Positions 32,272 through 39,219 of a DNA stretch of 39,219 nucleotides are shown here, piece by piece (within the stretch, counting starts at the first letter, position 1; every line of letters begins with the position of its first letter). The notes beneath the pieces were generated by a model. The model was not told where the DNA came from, did no database searches, and was given only the letters and a program-made list of their open reading frames with translations. The stretch lies in NCBI GenBank assembly GCA_934643865.1, contig CAKUCX010000029.1, positions 1 through 39,219 on the forward strand, read 5' to 3'. The position numbers were made by a program, and so were the translations under genes. This stretch comes from an uncultured Kiritimatiellota bacterium (GTDB lineage: Bacteria > Verrucomicrobiota > Kiritimatiellia > RFP12 > UBA1067).

Positions 32272-33288
32272 ATGAAAAGAGAACGGAAGATGCGGGTCTG
32301 GGCGGCGTGCGCGCTCGCGTGCGCGGTTTCGGCGCTGACGGCGGCGGACGCGCTGCCGCGCGCCGAGTGGCACGCGCGCGTCGGCGATTGCGCGCAGAAC
32401 GCGCAGACCCTGCGCAGCACGATGGCGCAGGTCGCGCCGGCCGAGCAGGCGGCGTTCCTCGCGGCGGTGAACGAAGCCATCGCGAAGATGCCGGGCTCCG
32501 ACGAAGTCCGGGGCGCGCGCTTCTACGCCGCGAACAGCGCGGCCGTCAAGGGCGCCGCCAAGGGCAACCTCGCGACCGTCCTCGCGGAGGTCTTCGCGAC
32601 CGTGCCGCCGGAGTACCTCACGGACATCAACGAGCGCTTCGCGAAGGAGATCTTCAGCCGCACGGCGAGCCCCGACCGGACGTTCTCCGACGCCGAGTAC
32701 GAGGCGCTGGCGAAGAATACGATGGCCACGATTGTCGCGCGCTGCGAGAAGGCGGAAAACGCCGGCGTACGCGAGACGTTCGCGATCCTCATGTTCCTGC
32801 ACGCCTCGGGCGGCACGCCGGCCAACCTTGCCGAGACGCTCGTGGCGACGATGCCCGACGCGAAGAACCGCGAACGCGCGGTGAACGAGTGGATCAAGCC
32901 CGCGATGGGCGACGGGCAGGAGCAGACCTACGATCCGATGCTGGGCGTCGCCCAGGCCGGCGAGGAGCCGGACCACGCGGTCGTGACCTCCCTCACGGGC
33001 AGCCCCGACGCGCTCGTGGGCATGCTCGGCGATCTGGCGGCCGAGGGCTCGCCGATGGCGACGCCCGCCGCGAAGATGGGCGCGGGCGCGTTCATGGCCC
33101 CCGGCATCGCCGGCGCCGCGCCGCCGCAGTCCGACATCGGCCTGACCCGCGTGCCGCGCGCCTACATCAGCAGCCGCCAGGCCGTCGGCGGCAACCGCGA
33201 CGGACGCCATGAAGGCGAGAACCCCTACTACACCGGGAAGCGCGGGCATACGTCGAGCTATGAGCCGGGGACCTACCCGGGGCAGTGA
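32272..33288 (+). CDS. Secreted protein of unknown function in the exopolysaccharide locus
   Basis: This 338-residue protein has a signal peptide (MKRERKMRVWAACALACAVSALTA). Most of it (about 30-215) is alpha-helical and Ala/Glu-rich, without known motifs. A flexible Gly/Ala/Met/Pro region (about 225-285) and a Gly/Arg/Tyr-rich tail (about 300-338, ending SSYEPGTYPGQ) follow. It lies between the Wza-like lipoprotein and the outer-membrane barrel, with 26 bases to the former and an AGAGGAAG ribosome site. This suggests a periplasmic role in polysaccharide export, but the family is not recognised. Confidence 0.75.
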   Translation: MKRERKMRVWAACALACAVSALTAADALPRAEWHARVGDCAQNAQTLRSTMAQVAPAEQAAFLAAVNEAIAKMPGSDEVRGARFYAANSAAVKGAAKGNLATVLAEVFATVPPEYLTDINERFAKEIFSRTASPDRTFSDAEYEALAKNTMATIVARCEKAENAGVRETFAILMFLHASGGTPANLAETLVATMPDAKNRERAVNEWIKPAMGDGQEQTYDPMLGVAQAGEEPDHAVVTSLTGSPDALVGMLGDLAAEGSPMATPAAKMGAGAFMAPGIAGAAPPQSDIGLTRVPRAYISSRQAVGGNRDGRHEGENPYYTGKRGHTSSYEPGTYPGQ

Positions 33289-33326
33289 GCGGACGTGTGA
33301 CGGGCCCTTTCAACGAGGAACGAACA

Positions 33327-34595
33327 ATGAGCAAAAAACTTCTCAGCGCCCTTGTGGCGGCGGCGGCGGTGGCGGCGGGCTTTGCGCAGGAGGCGACCGA
33401 AAACCGGGATCACGGCAGCGGAAGCATGGCCGATAAGCCGCGGGGCATCCGGCCGTTTGAGAGCGCGCGCCTGACGATCAAGCCCTACGTGGCGCTCTCC
33501 TACACCTACGACTCCAACATCGACACGACGCGCCATGCGACGGACGATAGCATCTTCTGCGTCCGCCCCGGCGCGGACTTCACATGGCAGGGCGACCGCT
33601 GGGAACTCGCCGGCACGCTGTGGTACCGCTACAACGCCTACTGCGACTACTCGAAGGAGATGGGCGAGAACAGCTTCGGCGAGTCGCTGGCGTACAAGTG
33701 GACGAACGTCTCGGAGGAGGGCAAGGGCTGGACGCTCCTCCTCTCCGAGCGCTACCAGTACGTCAACCAGTCCGACAGCCTGACGTCCGGCGACGGGCGC
33801 GGCATCTGGCGTGACCGCGAGCATCTGGACGCGAACGGCGTCCTGGAACGCCGCTTCGCGAACCGGTGGCACGTGGGCGTGAGCGGGCAGTACAACTGGC
33901 TCGACTACAAGAACGACACGGGCAAGTACGCGCCGCTCTACGGCTGGTCGCAGTACGCGATGGGCGTCGAGGGCGGCTACATCGCCTCGCCCTGGACCGA
34001 CCTCCTGATCGCCGGCGGCTATTCGCACTACACGCAGAAGCGTGGGCGCGGCTATCGGAACTACAGCAACAGTTCCGAGGTCTGGTCCCTCCAGGCCGGC
34101 GTCGGCACGCGCGCGACGGAGCGGATCACCTACCGCGCCCTCATGGGCGTCTCCCAGCTGGAGTACGGCGGGCACGGCAACTCGGACTGCGGCTGGACCT
34201 ACCAGCTCTCCGCCAACTGGCGCGCGACGCGGCAGATCCAGTTCTCCGTCCTCGGCAACAGCTACTACCAGCCGTCGGAGCGTTCGCTCGGCCAGGCCAT
34301 CAAGGTCTACGCCCTTTCGGGCGGCGTCTCCTACCTGACGCTCGGCGACCGCATGACGCTCACGGCCAACATCGCCTGGCGGCGCGAGGAGAACGTCTAC
34401 GCCGACCGCTACCTCGCCTACGCCAACGACTTCGACGAAGACCTCGTGTCGGTGCGCCTCGGCGCGAACTACACCCTCAACCGCTGGATGTCGCTCTTTG
34501 CCGACCTGACGTGGGAAGAGAACTGGTGCGAAAGCTACAAGGCCTACGACTACGACCGCTTCCGCGGGACGCTCGGCGTCCGCTTCCACTACTGA
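33327..34595 (+). CDS. Outer-membrane beta-barrel protein
   Basis: This 422-residue protein has a signal peptide (MSKKLLSALVAAAAVAAGFAQ). After a short linker it shows regular alternating aromatic beta-strands (for example KPYVALSYTYDSNIDTT, YQLSANWRATRQIQFSVLG) and ends in an aromatic residue (GVRFHY), as outer-membrane barrels do. It resembles the barrel proteins that accompany exopolysaccharide loci in PVC and proteobacterial genomes. ATG 33327 is chosen for its signal peptide and GAGGA site (33315-33319). Its likely job is passage or anchoring of the polymer in the outer membrane. Confidence 0.88.
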   Translation: MSKKLLSALVAAAAVAAGFAQEATENRDHGSGSMADKPRGIRPFESARLTIKPYVALSYTYDSNIDTTRHATDDSIFCVRPGADFTWQGDRWELAGTLWYRYNAYCDYSKEMGENSFGESLAYKWTNVSEEGKGWTLLLSERYQYVNQSDSLTSGDGRGIWRDREHLDANGVLERRFANRWHVGVSGQYNWLDYKNDTGKYAPLYGWSQYAMGVEGGYIASPWTDLLIAGGYSHYTQKRGRGYRNYSNSSEVWSLQAGVGTRATERITYRALMGVSQLEYGGHGNSDCGWTYQLSANWRATRQIQFSVLGNSYYQPSERSLGQAIKVYALSGGVSYLTLGDRMTLTANIAWRREENVYADRYLAYANDFDEDLVSVRLGANYTLNRWMSLFADLTWEENWCESYKAYDYDRFRGTLGVRFHY

Positions 34596-34606
34596 TCTGA
34601 CTCATT

Positions 34607-34623
34607 GTCCGGCGCAGCCGGAC
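34607..34623 (+). other. Hairpin between the barrel gene and the Wzy-like gene
   Basis: GTCCGGC (34607-34613) and GCCGGAC (34617-34623) form a perfect 7-bp stem with a 3-base loop, ending seven bases before ATG 34631. There is no T-run. It may reduce expression of the downstream genes or stabilise the upstream mRNA. Confidence 0.45.
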
Positions 34624-34630
34624 CCGGCTG

Positions 34631-36088
34631 ATGCTCCAGAAGTTCCTTTCCAAGTATGGGTTGGCGATTCATCTGGCCCTGCTCGCAGCCGTTCCGCTCG
34701 CGCTTACGCCGTTCCTCGGCGCGGCGCAGCTGGCCTCGGTCGTCTTTTGGCTGAGCGGGCTTGCGGCGGTCGGGCTTCTGGCGGAGCCGTCGATTCGCGC
34801 CGGGGAGCATCTTTCCTCGGCGCGTCGGCGTGTGCGCGCCGCGTTCGTCCGGGACCCGTTCTTCTGGCTCTTCCTGCTCGCCGTGGCGTTCGCGCTCGTG
34901 CGCGCGTGCAACACGGGCATCGCGCTTCGCTACGACCCCGAGCAGGCGGCGTGGCTCGTGGGCGAGGCGGCGCTCGGCGGCGGCCCGGCGTCCGTTGGCG
35001 ACACGGGACGCTCGTCGCTCGCGGCGGTCTTCGCCGCCGGCATCGTCGCGCTTGGCCTGCGGCATGCCGTCGGCCTCATGGCGCGCATCGCCTTTGGTGT
35101 CGCGGGGGCCTTCTTTTCGGGCCTCGGCGGACTTGCCGCGGCCGGATGCGCCTGCGCGGGGATGGAGCCGTTTGCGGGCTGGCTGCGCGCGGGCTTTGCG
35201 GACGCGCCGTTCTGGGCGTCGCTCTTCGGCGTCTGGCTCGTTGTCGGCATCACGTGCGGCGCGCAGGCCGAGGCGCGCACGTGGACGGCGGCGCGGCTTC
35301 CCTTCGTCCTGGGCGTCGCGGGAAACGCGGCGGCGCTCCTCTTCTTCGCGCCGCCGCTCGTCGCCGCGGCCTGGCTCGTCCTTTCGGCCCTCGTGCTGGT
35401 CTTCTCCCTCGTCGCGCTTGCGCGGGCGCGTTCGGGCGGCGCGGTTGCGCGCACCTGCGCCTTCGCGCTCTTCGGCTACGCGCTGCCGGTGTTTCTGCTC
35501 ATGCTGTTCGTCTCCGAGCCGCTGCGGGCGCTGAAGGTCGACGGCCTCGATCCCGCGCTGGCCTTCCCCGAGAACGTGAAGGAGGCGGGCGAGGCCCTGT
35601 CGCGCATCGCGCGCGAGGCCTGGAAGTCCCGTCCGTGGTTTGGCGTCGGCTCGGGCGCGCTGGGCCTTCATGTGCTGTTTCTCGCGGAAAAGGCCGACTG
35701 GGCGTTTCTCCCCGTCGCGCCGTCGTTCGCCTACAACGGCTACTGGACGCTTCTCGCGGAGCGCGGCATCGTCGGCTGCATGATCCCCGCCGTGGCTCTG
35801 GGCCTGCTCGTCGCCGCGTACGTCATGCGTCTCGTTTCGGCGTTCATGTTCCTGCGCGACAAGAACGACGTCGACATCTTCGTCTTCGCGGTTCCGCCTG
35901 TGACGTGGGCGATGCCGTTGGCGCTCGCCCTCCTCGCGGTCGAGGCCGTCTGGTCGCCGATTTTCTTGACGGACAACCTGCTTGTGGCCGTGTTCGCATC
36001 GCTCGCGCTCGCCGCCGCCGCCTGTCCGCGGGCGAAGAGGCCCGCGCCGGCAGATGACGCGGCCGGGGCACCTTCTTCGGAGAAGTGA
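34631..36088 (+). CDS. Wzy-like polytopic membrane protein (O-antigen ligase/polymerase type)
   Basis: This 485-residue protein has about eleven or twelve membrane segments. Near residues 335-385 is a large loop with 'AWKSRPWFGVGSGALGL' followed by 'NGYWTLLAERGIVG'. This matches the pattern of O-antigen ligase/polymerase proteins (W.. P..G.G, then N.yl..l.E.GI.G). Overall identity to the family is low, so the call rests on this pattern, topology and position between the barrel and the BY-kinase. It would join lipid-linked repeat units on the periplasmic side. There is no good ribosome site before ATG 34631, and a hairpin lies directly upstream. Its stop overlaps a GTG of the next gene. Confidence 0.78.
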   Translation: MLQKFLSKYGLAIHLALLAAVPLALTPFLGAAQLASVVFWLSGLAAVGLLAEPSIRAGEHLSSARRRVRAAFVRDPFFWLFLLAVAFALVRACNTGIALRYDPEQAAWLVGEAALGGGPASVGDTGRSSLAAVFAAGIVALGLRHAVGLMARIAFGVAGAFFSGLGGLAAAGCACAGMEPFAGWLRAGFADAPFWASLFGVWLVVGITCGAQAEARTWTAARLPFVLGVAGNAAALLFFAPPLVAAAWLVLSALVLVFSLVALARARSGGAVARTCAFALFGYALPVFLLMLFVSEPLRALKVDGLDPALAFPENVKEAGEALSRIAREAWKSRPWFGVGSGALGLHVLFLAEKADWAFLPVAPSFAYNGYWTLLAERGIVGCMIPAVALGLLVAAYVMRLVSAFMFLRDKNDVDIFVFAVPPVTWAMPLALALLAVEAVWSPIFLTDNLLVAVFASLALAAAACPRAKRPAPADDAAGAPSSEK

Positions 36089-36093
36089 CTAAA

Positions 36094-38520
36094 ATGGCAT
36101 CCCCTTCCTCTTCCTCTAGCACCTATGGCCAGAAGCCGCTCTACTACGGCACGGCGAAGAAGGCCCCCGTCTATTACGGGACGGCGCAGACGCCTGCCTA
36201 CTACGGGGGCGGCAGCGCGCCCTACTACTCTGGCGGGAGCGCGGCCGACGCCGAGGCCGACTCGCTCGTCGGCACGATCACGCTCGGGCGCGTCCTGCGC
36301 GTCATCGCCCAGCGCTGGATCTCCGTGCTCGTCTTCCTCTTGATCGGCCTCGTCGCCGCCTTCGCCGTCTACCGCATTTCGCCGACGATCTACGAGGCGA
36401 AGAGCGAGTTCACGATGGATACGCGCCGTCCGCAGGGCGGGCGCGGCGTCGCCGACGTCGGCATCGACATGGAGCAGTTCGGCGGCACCTACGAGGAGAT
36501 CTTCAACACGCGCCTCTCAGACTGGCGCTCGGACAAGATCGTCACGAAGATCATCCAGCAGTACCGCGCGAACTATCCGGCCTCCACGATTACGGACCGC
36601 GAGCTCGTCGAGACGCTGACCGACTCCGAGCTCGAACTCATCCGCCACTCGCGCCTCATCACGATCGCCGTGCGCTCGACGACGGCGCAGCTCGCGGCCT
36701 CGCTCGCGAACGCCTACGCCGAGGCCATCGAGAGCTTCACCGACGACGAGAACAAGCTGCGCTGCGACAAGGCCGTCGCCCAGATCCACGAGCAGGTCGA
36801 GAAGCAGCGCCGGCAGGACGAGAGCGTCGCCAAGCAGCTGCTGGAGTTCCGCACGAAGAACAAGATCGACGACCTCAACTCCGAGCGCGACATCCTCCAG
36901 CAGTCGCTCCAGAAGACGACGGCCGACGTGCTGGAGATGCGCACGCAGGTCACGGCGGCGACGGAATGGGAGAAGGTGCTCAAGGCCGCGCAGGAAACGC
37001 CGGAGAACTTCGGCGCGCTGCCGACGGCCGTGCCGCGCTCCTCCGAGATCGGCGAAGCCTACACGCGCCTCCAGAACGGCAAGATGGAGATGAACGCGCT
37101 CCTCGCGCGCTACACGCGGAACCACCCCGAGGTGAAGGCGCACGAGAAGCAGCTCGAGACGATCAAGCAGGAGTTCGTCGACGCCGTCTCCCGCGCGCTC
37201 GCGACGGCCCACGGCAACCTCGCCGCCTACAAGAACCAGCTGGCCGTCTTCGAGAAGAACAGCGAGCGCCTGCGCTCGGAGTTCGCCCTCATCGGGCAGA
37301 AGATCGTCTCGGCCGACGCGGGCCTCAAGCAGCTGGAGCAGGAGAAGCAGGTTTCGAGCACGATCCTCACCGACCTCATGCAGAAGGAGAACGAGGCGCG
37401 CATCGCGGCCGAGCAGAACAACGAGATCGTCCGCGTCGGCCGCCCCGCCACCGTCCCCACGAAGCCCGTGCTGCCGAACCCGATTATCATCTTCTCCGCC
37501 GGCGCAGTCCTCTCGCTCGCCCTTGGACTTTTCTTCGTCCTCGTCCTCGACCATCTGGAGGACACGATCGTCTCCCTGCAGGACATCGAGGGGCGCCTCG
37601 CGCTCAAAGTCCTCGCCGTCTTGCCGCACATCCGCCGCAAGAAGCGCGAGCAGGTGGCGAAGTTCATCGCCGAGAACAAGTACTCCCAGTTCGCCGAGGC
37701 GGTGGCGGGCCTGCGCAACCTCCTCGATTCGCCGCGCTACCAGCCCATCTCGCAGGCGCTGCTCGTCATGTCGACGCAGCCGGGCGAGGGCAAGACGATC
37801 ACCTCATGCTCGCTCGCGATCTCCAGCGCGCAGGCCGGCAAGCGCACGCTCCTTGTCGACTTCGACCTGCGCCGCCCGCGCCTCGCGCGCGTGTGGGGGC
37901 TCAAGATCGACCTGGACCACTCGTTCTCGCACTACCTCTCGCGCACGGACGGCGCGCGCGACTTCGCCTCGCTCGCCCTTCCGAGCGGCATCGCGCATCT
38001 GGACGTCATCGTGTCCCTGCCGCCGGACAACGTCAACCCCGCGTCCGTCATGGGTTCGCAGGTCGTCCCGGACTTCTTCAAGTGGGCGCGCGCGAACTAC
38101 GACCGCGTGATCGTTGATTCGCCGCCGTTCGGCATCGTCGGCGACGTGATGACGCTCGCCTCGCTCGTCGATGCCGTCATGATCATGTGCTGCCCCGACC
38201 GCACGCACTTCAAGCCGATCCAGCATGCGGCGCGGTCGCTCGGCGAGTCGGGCGCGACGGTGATCGGCGTCGTCGTCAACGACGTCGAGATGGGGTCCAG
38301 CGGCGGCGCGTTCTCGCCGTCGCCCCACGCCTACGGCTACGGCTACGGCGGCTATGGCGGCTACCGCGCGTACGGCGGCGGCTACCGTCCCTACGCGCCG
38401 CACGAGACCCTGCAGAAGAAGCCGGCGGCGGGGACGGCGGAGGCGAAGAATGCAGAAGAGGCCGTTTCCGAGCCGAAACGGCGCGGCGGCGTGAGCCCGG
38501 ACCTGGTCGATGAGGAATAG
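36094..38520 (+). CDS. Polysaccharide co-polymerase and tyrosine kinase (Wzz/BY-kinase, Wzc type)
   Basis: This 808-residue inner-membrane protein controls polymer length and export through cycles of tyrosine autophosphorylation. It has an N-terminal Ser run and Tyr-rich repeats (residues 11-49), then membrane segment 1 (about 75-93) and the Wzz domain. A long periplasmic coiled coil (about 230-440) leads to membrane segment 2 (about 461-486) with the preceding Pro-rich motif (VPTKPVLPNP). The cytoplasmic kinase has Walker A 'STQPGEGKTI' (K567), Walker A' 'LLVDFDLRRPRL' (D589, D591) and Walker B 'VIVDSPPFG' (D675). A C-terminal tyrosine cluster (about 747-768, AYGYGYGGYGGYRAYGGGY) is the expected phosphorylation tail. 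ATG 36094 is preferred to the overlapping GTG 36085 because GGAG at 36079-36082 fits it better. Confidence 0.94.
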   Translation: MASPSSSSSTYGQKPLYYGTAKKAPVYYGTAQTPAYYGGGSAPYYSGGSAADAEADSLVGTITLGRVLRVIAQRWISVLVFLLIGLVAAFAVYRISPTIYEAKSEFTMDTRRPQGGRGVADVGIDMEQFGGTYEEIFNTRLSDWRSDKIVTKIIQQYRANYPASTITDRELVETLTDSELELIRHSRLITIAVRSTTAQLAASLANAYAEAIESFTDDENKLRCDKAVAQIHEQVEKQRRQDESVAKQLLEFRTKNKIDDLNSERDILQQSLQKTTADVLEMRTQVTAATEWEKVLKAAQETPENFGALPTAVPRSSEIGEAYTRLQNGKMEMNALLARYTRNHPEVKAHEKQLETIKQEFVDAVSRALATAHGNLAAYKNQLAVFEKNSERLRSEFALIGQKIVSADAGLKQLEQEKQVSSTILTDLMQKENEARIAAEQNNEIVRVGRPATVPTKPVLPNPIIIFSAGAVLSLALGLFFVLVLDHLEDTIVSLQDIEGRLALKVLAVLPHIRRKKREQVAKFIAENKYSQFAEAVAGLRNLLDSPRYQPISQALLVMSTQPGEGKTITSCSLAISSAQAGKRTLLVDFDLRRPRLARVWGLKIDLDHSFSHYLSRTDGARDFASLALPSGIAHLDVIVSLPPDNVNPASVMGSQVVPDFFKWARANYDRVIVDSPPFGIVGDVMTLASLVDAVMIMCCPDRTHFKPIQHAARSLGESGATVIGVVVNDVEMGSSGGAFSPSPHAYGYGYGGYGGYRAYGGGYRPYAPHETLQKKPAAGTAEAKNAEEAVSEPKRRGGVSPDLVDEE

Positions 38521-38706
38521 GTTCATCGTCACGGGCATGATCTGCGCGAAGCGATCGACCCGACGAAACTGATGGACGAACTCGTCTGGCGGCCCCGCTA
38601 CACGTTCGAGACGGGCATCCGCGCAACGGTGCGCTGGTATCTCGACCATGCGTGGTGGTGGCGCCCGATCCGCGAAAAGACCTACGCCGGCCAACGCCCC
38701 CTTTGA
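38521..38706 (+). pseudogene. rmlB: Remnant of dTDP-glucose 4,6-dehydratase C-terminus
   Basis: Directly after the BY-kinase stop codon, and in the same frame, the sequence reads about 61 residues of an RmlB C-terminus. It includes GHDLREAIDPTKLMDELVWR, then FETGIRATVRWYLD, and ends in a stop at 38704-38706. In intact RmlB the corresponding segment is '...RPGHD.RYAID..K...ELGW.P...FE.GI..TV.WYL'. Everything upstream of this, including the NAD-binding and catalytic YxxxK regions, is missing, and there is no start codon or ribosome site. It is therefore a truncated gene left by a deletion or recombination, or an assembly junction. Confidence 0.85.
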
Positions 38707-38782
38707 ACGTTGCCACGATACGGTGTTCGCGGGACACATGGAAATTTCTGGAATAACCATGCCGTTGGCTGGATATCGCATG

Positions 38783-39219
38783 GTAGGGGCCGACGTCCCC
38801 GGCGGCCTGCGTCCCCCGGGACGTCCCCATGCGTGCGGCATGGGCGTTCCCTGCGCGCGGCGCGCCGAGGACGTCGCGCCCTACCAGCCGGTACATCCCG
38901 GACACATCGGGGGCGGCACGGGCGCATGGCGTCCACGGGGGCGTTTGTGGTAGGGGCCGACGTCCCCGGCGGCCCGCGTCCCCTGGGACGTCCCCATGCG
39001 TGCGGCGTGGGCGTTCCCTGCGCGCGGCGCGCCGAGGACGTCGCGCCCTGCCAGCCGACGCATCCCGGCCCCGCCGAGGTCGGCACGGGCGCATGGCGGC
39101 CACGGGGGCGTTTGTGGTAGGGGCCGACGTCCCCGGCGGCCCGCGTCCCCCGGGACGTCCCCATGCGTGCGGCATGGGCGTTCCCTGCGCGCGGCGCGCC
39201 GAGGACGTCGCGCCCTACC
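38783..39219. repeat. Tandem repeats of 167 bp, each with a 102-bp imperfect palindrome
   Basis: Three copies start at 38783, 38950 and 39117, exactly 167 bases apart. Each begins with a 102-base element (38783-38884, 38950-39051, 39117-39218) and the first two are followed by a related 65-base spacer. Within each element the left end (GTAGGGGCCGACGTCC) is nearly the reverse complement of the right end (GGACGTCGCGCCCTAC). An inner hairpin lies around CCCCATGC...GCATGGGCG. The third copy ends one base before the window does. The stretch 38707-38782 before the repeats shows nothing recognisable. Open frames across the repeat on both strands are by-products of its composition. Confidence 0.9.

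Noticed and set aside
38681..39175. Several short open frames on both strands within the 167-bp repeats
   Set aside because: They repeat with the DNA unit, lack ribosome sites and known domains, and arise from the GC-rich palindrome.
38783..39219. CRISPR array
   Set aside because: Units are 167 bp and the parts between palindromes are themselves similar to each other, unlike short CRISPR repeats with unique spacers. No cas genes are present.

Overview
The window is about 39 kb of very GC-rich bacterial DNA, tightly packed with genes. Many neighbouring genes overlap by ATGA or GTGA. Several features suggest a Gram-negative member of the PVC group, most likely Verrucomicrobiota or Kiritimatiellota. 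They are a type III secretion switch protein, a large secreted protein with an autotransporter-strand-like motif, large periplasmic or secreted glycoside hydrolases with GH50- and GH39-like features, and an outer-membrane exopolysaccharide export locus. The lineage is an inference from gene content; there is no rRNA or other marker that settles it.

Layout. (1) 1-4275, plus strand: the tail of an unidentified gene, a TMEM43-like membrane protein fused to leucine-rich repeats, the type III export switch protein SctU and a small coiled-coil protein. (2) 4304-8519, plus strand: a promoter followed by three overlapping genes. These are a response regulator-PP2C phosphatase-ATPase switch protein, an undecaprenyl-phosphate sugar transferase, and a fused nucleotidyltransferase-like/beta-helix/Pol-beta-type nucleotidyltransferase that apparently starts at CTG. 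(3) 8584-12165, plus strand: a strong promoter and one giant secreted protein. (4) 17307-12230, minus strand: a compact six-gene operon made of two paralogous lipoproteins, HisC-type aminotransferase, phenylacetate-CoA ligase-type enzyme, tandem ACT-domain protein and threonine synthase. (5) 17387-24586, plus strand, divergent from (4): a GDPD-family phosphodiesterase and two very large glycoside hydrolases, closed by a clear rho-independent terminator. (6) 24592-31458, plus strand: a bacterial C2H2 zinc-finger protein with low-complexity tails, PheT, a secreted protein, a TrpR-like regulator, an SpoU-type RNA methyltransferase and a DUF456 membrane protein. (7) 31472-38520, plus strand: an exopolysaccharide assembly and export locus with a Wza-like lipoprotein, a secreted protein of unknown role, an outer-membrane beta-barrel, a Wzy-like polytopic membrane protein and a Wzz/BY-kinase. 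(8) 38521-39219: a truncated rmlB remnant, then 167-bp tandem repeats, each carrying a 102-bp imperfect palindrome, running to the window end.

How the genes fit together. Regions (2) and (7) both concern surface polysaccharide. The sugar transferase would start the lipid-linked unit, and Wzy-like, Wzz/BY-kinase, Wza-like and beta-barrel proteins would polymerise and export it. The switch protein is translationally coupled to the sugar transferase, which suggests signalling control of polysaccharide initiation. Region (5) looks like a polysaccharide-degradation operon. Promoters stand out as short AT-richer patches with recognisable sigma-70-type boxes. At least two of them lie so close to the start codon that leaderless mRNAs are likely.

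The items most worth a second look are the CTG-started nucleotidyltransferase fusion, the response regulator-phosphatase-kinase fusion coupled to polysaccharide initiation, the NPTR (not NPTH) site in SctU, the TMEM43-LRR fusion with an internal signal-peptide-like segment, the rmlB remnant abutting the BY-kinase stop codon, and the palindromic tandem repeats at the window edge.
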